Of a DNA stretch of 64,000 nucleotides, positions 51,470 to 61,998 are shown piece after piece. The position numbers were made by a program, and so were the translations under genes. The notes under the pieces were generated by a model, which ran no database searches, was not told the origin of the DNA, and was given only the letters and a program-made list of their open reading frames with translations. Position 1 is the first letter of the stretch. Every line of letters starts with the position of its first letter. The stretch is from CAYNJG01 sp965216885 (GTDB taxonomy: Bacteria; Planctomycetota; Planctomycetia; Pirellulales; Pirellulaceae). The stretch lies in assembly GCA_965216885.1 (NCBI GenBank), contig OZ244209.1, positions 5,518,001 to 5,582,000 of the forward strand, in the 5' to 3' direction.

Positions 51470-51709
51470 TTACGCCTCCTGCTTGATTTGAATGAGGTCA
51501 ATCAGTTCACCCACCGATTTCAGCACGGCCACTTCGGAACTGGTGAATCGAACACCGAAACCGGCTTCCACATTCATCATCAGAGATACGTGCATCAGCG
51601 AGTCCCACCCTTCTACGTCCTTCGAAGTCATCTCACGCGTGACTTCGATGTCGTCATCCTGAAAGGTATCGTGAAAGATCTCGGCTAGTTGATCGATGCA
51701 GTTTTCCAT
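51470..51709 (-). CDS. Acyl carrier protein
   Basis: A 79-residue ACP. Ser37 in G-W-D-S-L-M-H-V is the phosphopantetheine site. The rest is acidic and helical (D-Q-L-A-E-I-F-H-D-T-F and L-K-S-V-G-E-L-I-D-L-I). As first gene of the FkbH/MBOAT operon it is probably the carrier loaded by FkbH rather than the fatty-acid ACP. Its last codons (Q-E-A) contain the AGGAGG that serves the next gene. Confidence 0.92.
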   Translation of the reverse strand: MENCIDQLAEIFHDTFQDDDIEVTREMTSKDVEGWDSLMHVSLMMNVEAGFGVRFTSSEVAVLKSVGELIDLIQIKQEA

Positions 51710-52128
51710 GCGATTTGTCGTTTCCAGGGATTGGTGGCATCTGCGCGATCTCTATGTTCGTCGGGCAAGAGACGTGGCAAACCGCATACATCGCGTTGCA
51801 AAAATCGCACGAGAAAAGCTACGCCACAGGATGCGGATGTCCAAAAAGAAACAGCGGGCGTCAAAATATCGCCGGACAACAGGGAAACAACGCAGGTTCC
51901 TTTTACCTGGAAGAACCCGAACAAGGATTACTTCCTAACTACTCCGACCACAGGACCCTGAAGATTTCCCGCACATCATGGTTGCGCAGTAAAGGATTCT
52001 GAATTACCAAGAGAATAGATGGACTAAATCTTTTCTGCCATTTTGACTCAAAATCTGCAAATTGGCTTAAACTGGGAAATCTTATCAGACTGGAACACTG
52101 AAAGCTCAACTTCCCTCCTGGCGAGATC
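51710..52128. other. Intergenic region between the divergent ACP and giant protease genes
   Basis: I see no gene. The 3' part is A/T-rich. A TTGACT near 52047, followed 18 bp later by TTAAAC, could be a sigma-70 promoter for the giant protease gene; this is weak. Confidence 0.4.
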
Positions 52129-55100
52129 ATGCGACGAAAACGAGATGAGCAGGCAAAATATCTTCATCGACTTCACCTTGAGACTCTTGAAGGAAAGGTT
52201 CTGCTCGCGGCAGATGTAGCGACCGGCGGCAGCTTGGATGAATCAAGGGCGTTTCAATTTGAAGTGTCCGAACTGATTCGGCACCTTGACCCTGAACTAC
52301 TCGTGGGATCAGCCGGTCTTTTTGAAAACAATTTGGTAAGACACGTCGATGAGGAAGTGATCGGCGACCAGGAGGTCAGTGATTTCCTTAACCAAAGTCA
52401 CTTTGAAATCTATCCCGTCGTCGTCGCTGGGCAGGCACCCGATTCACCTGTGACGAGGATAGATCCCAACACGCTAACGCCACACGGCGGTGTCGTAAGC
52501 ATTGATATTGCTCATCCCACCCTGGGGAACTTCATCTGTACCGGTTCCATGATCGCTCCGCGATACGTGCTCACGGCGGGGCACTGTTCGGATCTGGACA
52601 ATGACGGAAACCCGGATGCCGGTGTGACCGGGGACATCAACGTCAATGATGGAAGTTCCGCTCAGCGCACGATCAGCTCATTCGTGAATCACCCCAGCTT
52701 CGACGGGTTCGTAGGCGGAGGCGCATGGGATGACCTTTCAATCCTCGAACTTACAACGGCGGTTCCCGATACAACTCCCATCTACGAGTTAGAGGACACG
52801 CCGATAACCGCATCGGCGACGATTGATTTCATAGGCTATGGCCAGAGCGGTACGGGGACGGGTGGCTACACGACGTCACCCACCACCAACGAAACTGTCA
52901 AACGGCGGGGCTCCAACGCGGCCGATCTGCTGCTCGTCGATGATGACGTGATGGGTTCAACAGTTAATGAAGTCTTCATCTACGATTTCGACAATCCCAA
53001 CTCCGGGTTGAACTTCAATTTCTTTGGTGGCAACTCACTTGGCAATACGATCGAAGGAACCTTCGGCGGTGGTGATTCAGGCGGCCCCGCATTTGCCGCT
53101 GGGACGCAAACCATCGTCGGTATCAACACTTTTGTCTCTGACTCAAGTCTGTTCGGTGGTGCCGCTGCGCCGCTGTTCACGAGTTGGGGCGGTGGAATTC
53201 TTGTAGAATCGTATATCCCCTGGATCCATAGCATCGCGGGAGTGGACCTTGAGATTTCCACTTCGGAGTCAATTGATCCGGTCGTGGCTGGCTCCGGCAC
53301 CAACCTCGTGCATACCGTGCAAGTCGAGAACAATTCAAGCAACGCTGCCACGAATGTCGAGATCGACATCACGCAGGCGCTGCCGACCGGTGTGTCCCTC
53401 GTAGGCTCGCCAACGGCCAGTGCCGGATCGTACAGCTCTGGAACATGGACCATACCGTCACTCGCGGCAGGCGTAACTCGTACGCTGACATTCACCATCA
53501 ACGCCAGCTCCTCTGCGTCGGTAGGAACCAACGTCATCGACACCGTGGCGACGCTGGCCGAGCTGGACCAGCTGGAAACCGACGACAGCGACAACGCATC
53601 GACGATTGAAACATCTGTTGCACACTTTACGGACGTCGCACTGTCGCAAACAGAGTCCATCGACCCCGTCGTATCGGGTTCAGGTACTGGGAATCTGGTG
53701 TACGTGCTGACTGCACAGAATCTTGGCAGCGGAGCGGCGACGAACGTCAAGATTCAGGATCTCCTGACACTTCCTGCCGGTGTCACCGTGGTGTCCTTCA
53801 CGCCTTCGACAGGAACCTTCGGAGCGACGCCCGCAAATCCAACCACAAATCCGGTCTGGACCATTCCCACTCTTGCCGCGGGAGCATCCGAGACACTGAC
53901 GATCACGCTGACGGTAGATGGAACGACCGCCGCCGGGACCGACACCATCAGCAGCGCAGCCTCGTTGACTTCCCTCAACCAAACGGACACCCAGAGTTCC
54001 AACAACACGTCCACTGAATCCACCAGCGTCAACGCGACGGACATTTCGCTTTCTACGACCGAATCCATCGATCCCGTATTCGCAGGGTCCGGTGCCAGCA
54101 ACCTGGTCTATGTCCTGACCGCGACGAACAACGGCAATACCACCGGCACCAACATCAAGATCGCCGACGCGCTAACCTTGCCCTCGGGGGTATCCATCGT
54201 CAGTGTCAACGCTTCCTCGGGCTCGTGGTCGTCGCCAACATGGACAATTCCTTCGCTCGGTGCCGGCATTTCGGAAACCCTCACCGTGACGCTCACCGTC
54301 GATGCGTCAACCACTGCCGGAACCGACGTCATTCAGACCGATGCATCGGTTACCAGTCTCAATCAGCCGGACGCGAACAGCTCCAACGACACGTCGTCCG
54401 AGGCGACCAGCGTCTCCACCGTCGATATCGGACTGTCAACGATGGAATCCGCCGACCCGGTACTCGCGGGATCCGGAGTTGGAAACCTCGTCTATACCGT
54501 CACTGCAACCAACAACGGTAGCGCCACGGCCAACAACATCGTCATCAACGACGCCCTGACATTGCCATCAGGTGTTACCCTGGTGAGCGCTACGCCGTCG
54601 GCTGGATCGTGGTTATCGCCAAACTGGACGATTCCGTCCCTGGCGTCCGGTGCCTCCGAAACGCTCACCGTAACACTCACGGTCGCCGACAACACCACGC
54701 CTGGCGCGGACGTCGTACAAAGCAGTGCCAGCCTGACCAGCGTTAACGAACCCGACGTCAATGCAGCCAATGACACCTCCACGGAAACGACAAGCGTCGA
54801 CAATGTGGACATCGGACTCTCGATGACCGAATCTATTGATCCGGTCGTTGCGGGATCAGGAGCAGGAAATCTCGTCTATATCGTCACCGCGACCAACAAC
54901 GGAACGACGACGGCGAACAACGTGGTTATCGAAGACACCATGACACTTCCGTCGGGCGTCACCCTTGTCAGCGCGACCCCGTCCACCGGCTCATGGGTAT
55001 CGCCCGACTGGACCATCACGTCGCTTGCTCCCATGGCATCCGCCACGCTTACCATTACGCTGACGGCGGATGCGACCACGGTGGTCGGGACGGACGTCAT

Positions 55101-57612
55101 CCAAAACGATGCCTCCCTCACCAGCCTTGATGAAAACGACGTCAACGCTGCCAATGACTCCTCCACCGAAGCAACCTCCGTTGCTGGTGGGACGGTCGAC
55201 ATTGCGATATCGACGACGGAATCGGCCGATCCTGTTCTGGCCGGATCCGGCACCGGTAATCTTGTCTACATCATCACGGCAACCAACAACGGTACCGGTA
55301 ACGCAAACAACATCGTTATCAATGACGCGTTGACCTTGCCAACGGGTGTTTCCATTGACAGCATCACCCCAACGGCAGGAACATGGACGTCACCCGACTG
55401 GTCGATTCCGTCACTCGGGCCGGGCGGATCAGCGATGCTCACAGTGACGCTTACGGTTGCCGACAACACAACTCCCGGCGCGGACGTGGTGCAAAGCAGT
55501 GCCAGTCTGACCAGTGTCGACGAACCGGACACAGACAGTGGAAACGACGATTCCACGGAAGCGACGACCGTCGACAACGTGGACATTGGCCTTTCGACCA
55601 CCGAAACGATCGACCCGGCGCTGGCGGGTTCGGGCGTCGGAAATCTGACCTACGAAGTAACGGCGACGAACCACGGCACCGCCACCGCAACCAACATCAA
55701 CATCAACGAAGTGCTGACACTGCCGTCGGGCGTTTCAATCGTCAGCATCACCGAGTCCGCAGGGACCACCTACACCGGACCAGGCTGGAGCGTTCCCTCA
55801 CTGGCACCTGGCGGAACGGCAACGCTAACCATCGTCCTGACCGTTGGGGCGGGAACCACGCAGGGCGTGGATGTCATTCAAAGCGAGGCGACGCTTGATT
55901 CGCTGACCGAACCGGACGTGAATGCGGCCAACGATGTTTCGACGGAAGCAACATCCGTTCTGCCGTTGTTCACCGATATCGAAGTCACCACGACAGAATC
56001 GGTTGATCCAGCCATAGCCGGTCTGGGCATTGGAAATCTTGTCTACGTCGTGACCGCGACCAACGTCGGGACCGTCGATGCGAACAACATTGAAATCGAG
56101 GAAGTCCTGACGTTGCCAGCCGGAGCAACCCTCGACTCCATCACGCCGTCAGTGGGAACGTCATTTAACGACCCAACATGGATGATCCCATTCCTTGCCG
56201 CAGGTACATCGGAGACGCTGACCGTAACAATCACGGTTGGCGGAGCCACGGTTGCCGGGACGGATGTCATTGAAAGTGACGCGACGCTGACCAAACTCGA
56301 TGAATCCGACACGAACAGTTCGAACGACAGTTCGACAGAAGCCACTTCCGTGACAACTGGGTTCACCGATGTTGAGGTCACGACAACCGAGTCCACTGAT
56401 CCCGTAGTTGCTGGATCCGGGACCGGAAATCTTGTCTACACCATCACGGCAAAGAATCTTGGCACCGTCGCTGCAACAAACGTCGACATCAGCGAAACGC
56501 TGACGCTGCCCGCCGGGGCCACCGTCGACTCGATCGTCCCCTCAAGCGGTTCCTGGTCCGATCCCACGTGGTCCATCCCAACTTTGGGTGCCGGTGCGAT
56601 GGAAACACTGACGGTCACCATCACGGTTGCCGACACGACAGCAGCCGGGACTGACACGATAAGCTCGATGGCATCGCTGACTTCGCTGACCGAGACGGAC
56701 GCCAACAGCTTGAATGACAGTGCGACGGAAGCCACGTCCGTGGATCATCTTCCCGTCGTAGAGTACGTAAAAGTCAGCGGCACCTTCTGGACGGACTCCA
56801 CGTCGACGAATGACTTCATTGGACACGTCGATCCCGTTGACAACGTCGGCTACCGATTGCCGACCGGGGCGGATCAGACAGATCCGTTGCCGTGGCGAAA
56901 TGTCAACACGATTCACGTTCAGTTTAGCGAGGATGTCGACATCCCGCTCGGAGCTGTTGGCCTCTTTGCCATCCACGGACCCGGCCCGATCACGTCGGTC
57001 TTCACCCCAACCCTGTCTTACTCACCAACCACGTTCGAGTTGACCATCACGACGAGTTCCAATCTCGCGGATGGAAACTACCTGCTTGCCATCGACGATA
57101 CGGTGACCGATGTCGACTTTGGCAACTTGTTGGACGGTGATTTCATCAACACCGTCAAGACTCCACTTACGATCGGACAGGACTTCCCATCTGGCGACGG
57201 AACGGCCGGGAACAAATTTGAATTCGCATTCAGCGTCCTTCACGCCGATGCATCACAGAGCGGCTTCGTGGATGTAACGGATCTGGCGAGACTGGGAACT
57301 GCATTCGGCGGCACGGCCGGGCACGGTTCGCCCTCTCCAAACTACAACCCACTGGCCGACTTCAGTGCCAATGGTTCCATCGACGTGACGGACCTCAGCA
57401 TCCTGGGTACCAACTTCGGTGACGTCCTTCCAACCGACCTGCCGTCCAATCCATCCTTCCTCCGCCCGGCGGCCGCTCAGGTGGATCTGCTTCTGGCAGC
57501 CGCCGGTGAGAGCGACGAAGATGAAGAAGTCATCATCAACAGTGCGATCGTTGAAGACATCTCACGGCACGTCGCCATAAGCTCCTCTTCGCGACGCAGT
57601 CGAATGGCCTAG
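52129..57612 (+). CDS. Giant trypsin-like protease with nine DUF11-type repeats and dockerin-like end
   Basis: An 1827-residue exported protein. The N-terminal tag (L-E-T-L-E-G-K-V-L-L-A-A-D, 18-29) is of the planctomycete L-E-x-x-x-L-L kind. A chymotrypsin-fold domain covers about 100-370 with a full triad: His152 in T-A-G-H-C, Asp201/202 in D-D-L-S, Ser317 in G-D-S-G-G-P. Nine DUF11/CARDB-like repeats of about 125-130 residues (from 372 to about 1540) share the opening T-E-S-x-D-P and N-L-V-Y. A bacterial Ig-like region and two dockerin-like EF repeats (G-F-V-D-V-T-D-L-A, G-S-I-D-V-T-D-L-S) follow. It is likely a cell-surface or released adhesive protease. Confidence 0.9.
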   Translation: MRRKRDEQAKYLHRLHLETLEGKVLLAADVATGGSLDESRAFQFEVSELIRHLDPELLVGSAGLFENNLVRHVDEEVIGDQEVSDFLNQSHFEIYPVVVAGQAPDSPVTRIDPNTLTPHGGVVSIDIAHPTLGNFICTGSMIAPRYVLTAGHCSDLDNDGNPDAGVTGDINVNDGSSAQRTISSFVNHPSFDGFVGGGAWDDLSILELTTAVPDTTPIYELEDTPITASATIDFIGYGQSGTGTGGYTTSPTTNETVKRRGSNAADLLLVDDDVMGSTVNEVFIYDFDNPNSGLNFNFFGGNSLGNTIEGTFGGGDSGGPAFAAGTQTIVGINTFVSDSSLFGGAAAPLFTSWGGGILVESYIPWIHSIAGVDLEISTSESIDPVVAGSGTNLVHTVQVENNSSNAATNVEIDITQALPTGVSLVGSPTASAGSYSSGTWTIPSLAAGVTRTLTFTINASSSASVGTNVIDTVATLAELDQLETDDSDNASTIETSVAHFTDVALSQTESIDPVVSGSGTGNLVYVLTAQNLGSGAATNVKIQDLLTLPAGVTVVSFTPSTGTFGATPANPTTNPVWTIPTLAAGASETLTITLTVDGTTAAGTDTISSAASLTSLNQTDTQSSNNTSTESTSVNATDISLSTTESIDPVFAGSGASNLVYVLTATNNGNTTGTNIKIADALTLPSGVSIVSVNASSGSWSSPTWTIPSLGAGISETLTVTLTVDASTTAGTDVIQTDASVTSLNQPDANSSNDTSSEATSVSTVDIGLSTMESADPVLAGSGVGNLVYTVTATNNGSATANNIVINDALTLPSGVTLVSATPSAGSWLSPNWTIPSLASGASETLTVTLTVADNTTPGADVVQSSASLTSVNEPDVNAANDTSTETTSVDNVDIGLSMTESIDPVVAGSGAGNLVYIVTATNNGTTTANNVVIEDTMTLPSGVTLVSATPSTGSWVSPDWTITSLAPMASATLTITLTADATTVVGTDVIQNDASLTSLDENDVNAANDSSTEATSVAGGTVDIAISTTESADPVLAGSGTGNLVYIITATNNGTGNANNIVINDALTLPTGVSIDSITPTAGTWTSPDWSIPSLGPGGSAMLTVTLTVADNTTPGADVVQSSASLTSVDEPDTDSGNDDSTEATTVDNVDIGLSTTETIDPALAGSGVGNLTYEVTATNHGTATATNININEVLTLPSGVSIVSITESAGTTYTGPGWSVPSLAPGGTATLTIVLTVGAGTTQGVDVIQSEATLDSLTEPDVNAANDVSTEATSVLPLFTDIEVTTTESVDPAIAGLGIGNLVYVVTATNVGTVDANNIEIEEVLTLPAGATLDSITPSVGTSFNDPTWMIPFLAAGTSETLTVTITVGGATVAGTDVIESDATLTKLDESDTNSSNDSSTEATSVTTGFTDVEVTTTESTDPVVAGSGTGNLVYTITAKNLGTVAATNVDISETLTLPAGATVDSIVPSSGSWSDPTWSIPTLGAGAMETLTVTITVADTTAAGTDTISSMASLTSLTETDANSLNDSATEATSVDHLPVVEYVKVSGTFWTDSTSTNDFIGHVDPVDNVGYRLPTGADQTDPLPWRNVNTIHVQFSEDVDIPLGAVGLFAIHGPGPITSVFTPTLSYSPTTFELTITTSSNLADGNYLLAIDDTVTDVDFGNLLDGDFINTVKTPLTIGQDFPSGDGTAGNKFEFAFSVLHADASQSGFVDVTDLARLGTAFGGTAGHGSPSPNYNPLADFSANGSIDVTDLSILGTNFGDVLPTDLPSNPSFLRPAAAQVDLLLAAAGESDEDEEVIINSAIVEDISRHVAISSSSRRSRMA
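53242..56747 (+). repeat. Nine imperfect ~390-bp coding repeats
   Basis: The DUF11-type units of the giant protease start near 53242, 53629, 54034, 54421, 54802, 55195, 55579, 55972 and 56359. They differ by silent and conservative changes but keep the opening block and the closing N-D-S-S-T-E-A-T-S-V block, so they arose by tandem duplication and then diverged. Confidence 0.85.
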
Positions 57613-57688
57613 GCGAACTGTGCGTCGTTCGTATGCCCAGACCAACGGCTCAAGATCCCACTCGCTGGAAGACTTATTGAACAGGCTC

Positions 57689-60600
57689 CTAGTCACCTCG
57701 CAATGCCGCGAGCAACGGCATATTCTGCAGGTAACGCTGTGCGAAGAAGGCACTGGCCATGCCGATCACCGCGACCAGCCCCAGCGTCGTCAACAACGAC
57801 AGGAGCGGAACCGATGCGCCGCCAAACACGACGTGCGGAAGCACAACAAACAGGGCTGAAACGATTCCGGTCACGAGCCCACCCAGCAGCAACAGTGCGT
57901 GCTCTCGTAGGACAAGCGCAGAGAGTTGGTCATTCCTGAATCCCGCGGCACGCAGCAACGCCATCTCGCCACGGCGTTGCACGACGTTCCTGAGTTGCAC
58001 TGCCGCGAGGCCGAACGTCCCCAGCAACAAACCAAGGCCACCAAGGCTCTGGAATGTCGACAGGTACGTATTCTGCACCGCGAGCAACTCGGTTAGCAAC
58101 CGAGTACTGTCGGTCAGGTCCAGTCCCTGATCGCTGTACGTTTCCTCCAGGCTGCTCGCGACTTTGGCTGAATCACCCTGGGTGTCGACCAGGAAGTAAC
58201 GGTAGCCTCCAACGCGTGGAAATCTCTCAAGGAGCCGGTCTTCCGGAACGAGTAGGCTCCCCTGGAAGATGCTACCTGAAAGCAAACCAACGATTCGAAA
58301 ACGCAGTACTCCGGCAGCCCCGTAGTCTCGTTCGAATTCCGTCCCGACACCCGTGTAAATCTGCATGCTGTACATGGCCGTGTTCTTGTCGAGGACAACC
58401 GGGATCGCGTCGGACTCGCCCGCTTGACTGCTGCCTTCGGCCAGCACCGCCCACGGCGATGCGTCTTCGGCAAATCCATCCGCCACGGCGGCCCATTCCA
58501 TTTTCCCGGTGTCAGCGGCACCAATGAAGTCCGGCGTGATTCCGATCAGTCGTGGCTTTGAAGACTGGTAGAGGTTCCGACAACTGGCGTCATCGCCGTC
58601 CTGCAGGCGAAGTGCGTGGAACTGCGTATCGGCTATTTCCGGTTGTTCGAAGATCGGTTGATCACTGACACCTACGAGTTCGAAACCGCCAGTCCCGCCG
58701 TCTGACGGTGAGAGGCGAAACGCACTAATCGCAACGATGAGGAAACAGGCGGCAGCCACCAGTCCAATTGTCAGCGTACTTCGCGTTGGATTGCGGGTGA
58801 GGTTACGCGAGGCCAGTGTCGCGAGGCTGAGTGAAGAACCGTCGTTCGTCGCGAGTGACTGTTTCTTTAGCCAACCGGCGATCCACAACAAGAGAGCCAT
58901 CAACACGCAAGCTCCCGACCCAAAGAAGGCACCACCCTGAGGTTCCGGAGGCAAACTGGGCGCCATGGCTCCCAATCCGGCGGCGGACAGTAGCAACACC
59001 AACGGTAACCAACCGAGCCACTTCCAACGGCGAACGCTGTCGGTACCCGCAGGCAACTCCTCCGTCTTCCCGGACATCAATTGGGACAGTGATGTCTTCC
59101 GCAGTCGCCGCAACGTAAATCCGATAGTCAGCAACGACGCGATGACTCCAAGCAGAAAACCAGTCATCAACGCCTGCGGTGTGACGACCAAACGCATGAA
59201 TGGAGTGACGACCGCATCAAGCCACCAGGTGCGCAGGCCCGCCAACATGATCCAGGCATAGCCAACCCCAATGAGCAGGCCCAGCAAGGCTCCGCCCACG
59301 ACAATCGCGGCGTTTTCGGCGAGCAGCAAACGGAACGTTCGCTGTGCGCGGAAACCAAGTGCCCCAACCAGCCCCAACTGAGACGCTCGCTGCTCCAGGC
59401 CAAGCCGCAGCAACAGCGACACCAGCATGAGTGCCGCGACGATGATGAACTGACTGAACCCCAGAAAAAGTGCATCAAATGGTGTGGTGCCCTTCGACGC
59501 CGCCAACCCCTGCCGCTTGGCTCGCACCCAGTGTAGGCCGAATGATTCGTAGTCGGATGCGAGACTGGCGGACAACTCGGCCTGACGCTCGCCCGGCGCC
59601 GCGTCGCCGACGGGAATCCGGTAGGACGTCGTCACACCGAATCGACTGTTCCAGATCGACCGGGCCGTGGCAAGCGACACGAATGCCTTGGGCGTTGTAC
59701 GATAGTCCTCCCAGTAATCATCGTCCTGGGGACGCAGCAAACTGGTGTCCATCGGAAACGGAGCATCCCAGTTACTCATCGAATCCGCATCCGTAATCCC
59801 CTGAACTTCTGCCGTCAGATCGGGATCATTCACGAGCGTTGGCGGCACGTCATATTGTGCAGATCGTCGGCGATTGAAGGGCCTCCAGGGTTTTGCCATC
59901 CGCGAAATCGCCTGCAGACGAAAGTCCCGCGAGTGCTCGACGACGTCGCCATGCGTCGTTTCCGGATCGAAGTAGGTCACACGGATCGCGTCACCAACGT
60001 TCGCCTCCATATCCTGTGCCGTCCATTCGTTGAGCACAATTTGATCGTCACCAATTTGCACCGCACGATCGTCATCATCAATGATTGGCCCCAATGCATC
60101 GGTTGAATCGATACCCGTGATAGTCGAGTACGGTACGAGTTCACCGACCGGCGTTCCATCTTCGCTCAGCCGCTGCATGCGTGTTGCGAGATACGTGAAT
60201 ACCGGTTGGGCATTCCACCCATTGAGTTGTTTCGCGATCACCGGATCGTGCTCCGGATCGAACAACATCCTTTCATTGGTCAGCGTATCGTAGGCCAACA
60301 CGGTCTTTGTTTCGTTGTCGACTTCATAGTCCAGCGAGATGCGTTTCATGACCAGTCCGACATCCGCGATGTCAGGCTTCACAGCGTCGTGCAACACCTG
60401 AAATGCTTCATCCGACTCGACCGTATCGGCGTCCTGTCCCGCGACAAGAATCGCGTTGACCTTGTCTTCCTGATCAAGTCCATCCTGCAGCGTCTCGAGA
60501 CTCACGAACGCGTTCGCGGGGACTTGCTGGGATGCCTGAAGGCTAAACCGCCCCAAGCCTGTCGTGGGAACAATGCCGACAAGTTCCAGATCGACGATAC

Positions 60601-61153
60601 TCTTGACCAGGTCGTCCTTGTTGGCCAGCGGACTGTCCGAAGCGATGGCGGTGGGCTTGCCGATGCGGAGAATGAGTCGGTCACCGACCTGCGCATTGAG
60701 TTCCACGGCGAGGGACTGGTTGATCACGATCTGGTCTTCACCTGGTACGGTGGGAGATTCGCCCGTCGTGCTCAGTTCCCAGAATTCCGCTCCGCAGCCG
60801 ATCACCGTGACGCCTTGGGCCCGCGCCAGCTTGTCGGAGGATTCCTGTTCAATGGTTGCCTGATTCACAAGAATCGCAGGAATCGCGGCGGAGTAGCGGT
60901 CGTTCAGTTGTTCGCGGACCGCTTCGCTCACCGAGTCAGCCAGTTCGCTGCGGAAGAACTGTTCACCGATCAGAATTTCATCAATCTTTCCCAGGCGTTC
61001 AATCGTAAGGGCCTTAAGGCTGCCGCGAATGGAATCGCCAACAATCAGCGCGCCGGTCAGCACCGCTGTACCGATCGCAATTCCAAGCAGTAACGCGAAA
61101 TTTGTCCGCCAGAAATGTCGAAGCGATGCGATCGCCAGTTTCCAGATTGACAT
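57689..61153 (-). CDS. FtsX-like ABC transporter permease
   Basis: A 1154-residue permease. An N-terminal transmembrane helix (about 17-38) is followed by a long extracytoplasmic region, then a four-helix FtsX block (about 555-720), a further transmembrane helix pair (about 750-850), another periplasmic part, and a C-terminal FtsX block (about 1045-1154). This is the duplicated MacB/LolE-like plan of export or lipoprotein-release systems. It starts 17 bp after the ATPase gene. Substrate unknown. Confidence 0.92.
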   Translation of the reverse strand: MSIWKLAIASLRHFWRTNFALLLGIAIGTAVLTGALIVGDSIRGSLKALTIERLGKIDEILIGEQFFRSELADSVSEAVREQLNDRYSAAIPAILVNQATIEQESSDKLARAQGVTVIGCGAEFWELSTTGESPTVPGEDQIVINQSLAVELNAQVGDRLILRIGKPTAIASDSPLANKDDLVKSIVDLELVGIVPTTGLGRFSLQASQQVPANAFVSLETLQDGLDQEDKVNAILVAGQDADTVESDEAFQVLHDAVKPDIADVGLVMKRISLDYEVDNETKTVLAYDTLTNERMLFDPEHDPVIAKQLNGWNAQPVFTYLATRMQRLSEDGTPVGELVPYSTITGIDSTDALGPIIDDDDRAVQIGDDQIVLNEWTAQDMEANVGDAIRVTYFDPETTHGDVVEHSRDFRLQAISRMAKPWRPFNRRRSAQYDVPPTLVNDPDLTAEVQGITDADSMSNWDAPFPMDTSLLRPQDDDYWEDYRTTPKAFVSLATARSIWNSRFGVTTSYRIPVGDAAPGERQAELSASLASDYESFGLHWVRAKRQGLAASKGTTPFDALFLGFSQFIIVAALMLVSLLLRLGLEQRASQLGLVGALGFRAQRTFRLLLAENAAIVVGGALLGLLIGVGYAWIMLAGLRTWWLDAVVTPFMRLVVTPQALMTGFLLGVIASLLTIGFTLRRLRKTSLSQLMSGKTEELPAGTDSVRRWKWLGWLPLVLLLSAAGLGAMAPSLPPEPQGGAFFGSGACVLMALLLWIAGWLKKQSLATNDGSSLSLATLASRNLTRNPTRSTLTIGLVAAACFLIVAISAFRLSPSDGGTGGFELVGVSDQPIFEQPEIADTQFHALRLQDGDDASCRNLYQSSKPRLIGITPDFIGAADTGKMEWAAVADGFAEDASPWAVLAEGSSQAGESDAIPVVLDKNTAMYSMQIYTGVGTEFERDYGAAGVLRFRIVGLLSGSIFQGSLLVPEDRLLERFPRVGGYRYFLVDTQGDSAKVASSLEETYSDQGLDLTDSTRLLTELLAVQNTYLSTFQSLGGLGLLLGTFGLAAVQLRNVVQRRGEMALLRAAGFRNDQLSALVLREHALLLLGGLVTGIVSALFVVLPHVVFGGASVPLLSLLTTLGLVAVIGMASAFFAQRYLQNMPLLAALRGD

Positions 61154-61169
61154 GTCTCAAGCCCCGTCA

Positions 61170-61847
61170 TTAGGTGGACAATTTACCGTCATCGAGTTGC
61201 CATTGGTGATCAAATCGTTCCGCCAGTTCCGGACTGTGCGTCACGACAATCATGATCGGCTTGTTTTCGTCGTTCGCCTGCACTTCCTTCAACAGATCTG
61301 CAATCTGATGCGCGTTCGTGCGGTCGAGATTTCCCGTCGGTTCATCTGCAAGCAGCAGTGCCGGATGATTGATTAGCGCTCGAGCGGTTGCGACTCGTTG
61401 CCGTTCGCCACCTGACAGTTCACCGGGCCGATGTTCGGCACGTTCCTGCAGCCCAACGCGTTTAAGCAGTTCCTTAGCTCGAGCTACCTGCTGACTGCTG
61501 GGCTTCCCTTTTGCGATTGCGGGTACCAGCACGTTTTCCAGCGCCGACAGTTGCGGCAGCAAGTGATGATCCTGAAAAATGAAGCCGATCTTCGTATTCC
61601 GAAAATCAGCCAGTCCCGTTTCGCCCAAACTGAATGGATCGGTGCCATCGAGGTTCACCGTGCCGGAGGTGGGCTGCTGTAACGTGCCCAGAATCTGCAA
61701 CAGCGTACTCTTGCCACAACCGCTGGGTCCCAGCACGGCGGCGCTTTGTCCGTTTTCAATCCCGAAGGATACGTCGCGTAGCACCGTCAGCGGCGCGGCA
61801 CGCGTCGGGTACTCTTTGGCAATGTTGCTTACCGTCAAACCAGCCAT
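61170..61847 (-). CDS. ABC transporter ATP-binding protein (LolD/MacB type)
   Basis: A 225-residue ATPase. Walker A is G-P-S-G-C-G-K-S-T (40-48), the signature L-S-G-G-E-R-Q-R-V, Walker B L-L-L-A-D-E-P-T-G-N-L-D. The G-N-L-D ending is typical of the LolD/MacB group, which pairs with FtsX-like permeases, and one follows 16 bp downstream. Confidence 0.95.
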   Translation of the reverse strand: MAGLTVSNIAKEYPTRAAPLTVLRDVSFGIENGQSAAVLGPSGCGKSTLLQILGTLQQPTSGTVNLDGTDPFSLGETGLADFRNTKIGFIFQDHHLLPQLSALENVLVPAIAKGKPSSQQVARAKELLKRVGLQERAEHRPGELSGGERQRVATARALINHPALLLADEPTGNLDRTNAHQIADLLKEVQANDENKPIMIVVTHSPELAERFDHQWQLDDGKLST

Positions 61848-61998
61848 GAAGTGCTCTCGTCAGATTTGAATTGATTGCAGACGTAGTCTAGCGATTGCGA
61901 CTTGAACGTGCCGCAGTGGCGGCGGGATTTCAGCCACCGGCACCATATCGACTTACGTTGGGCCAGCAATCGCAGTTCGGTCGTAAATCGGGGCGCCG

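Noticed and set aside
60206..61093. 295-codon plus-strand frame opposite the FtsX-like permease
   Set aside because: Antisense shadow within a clear permease gene.
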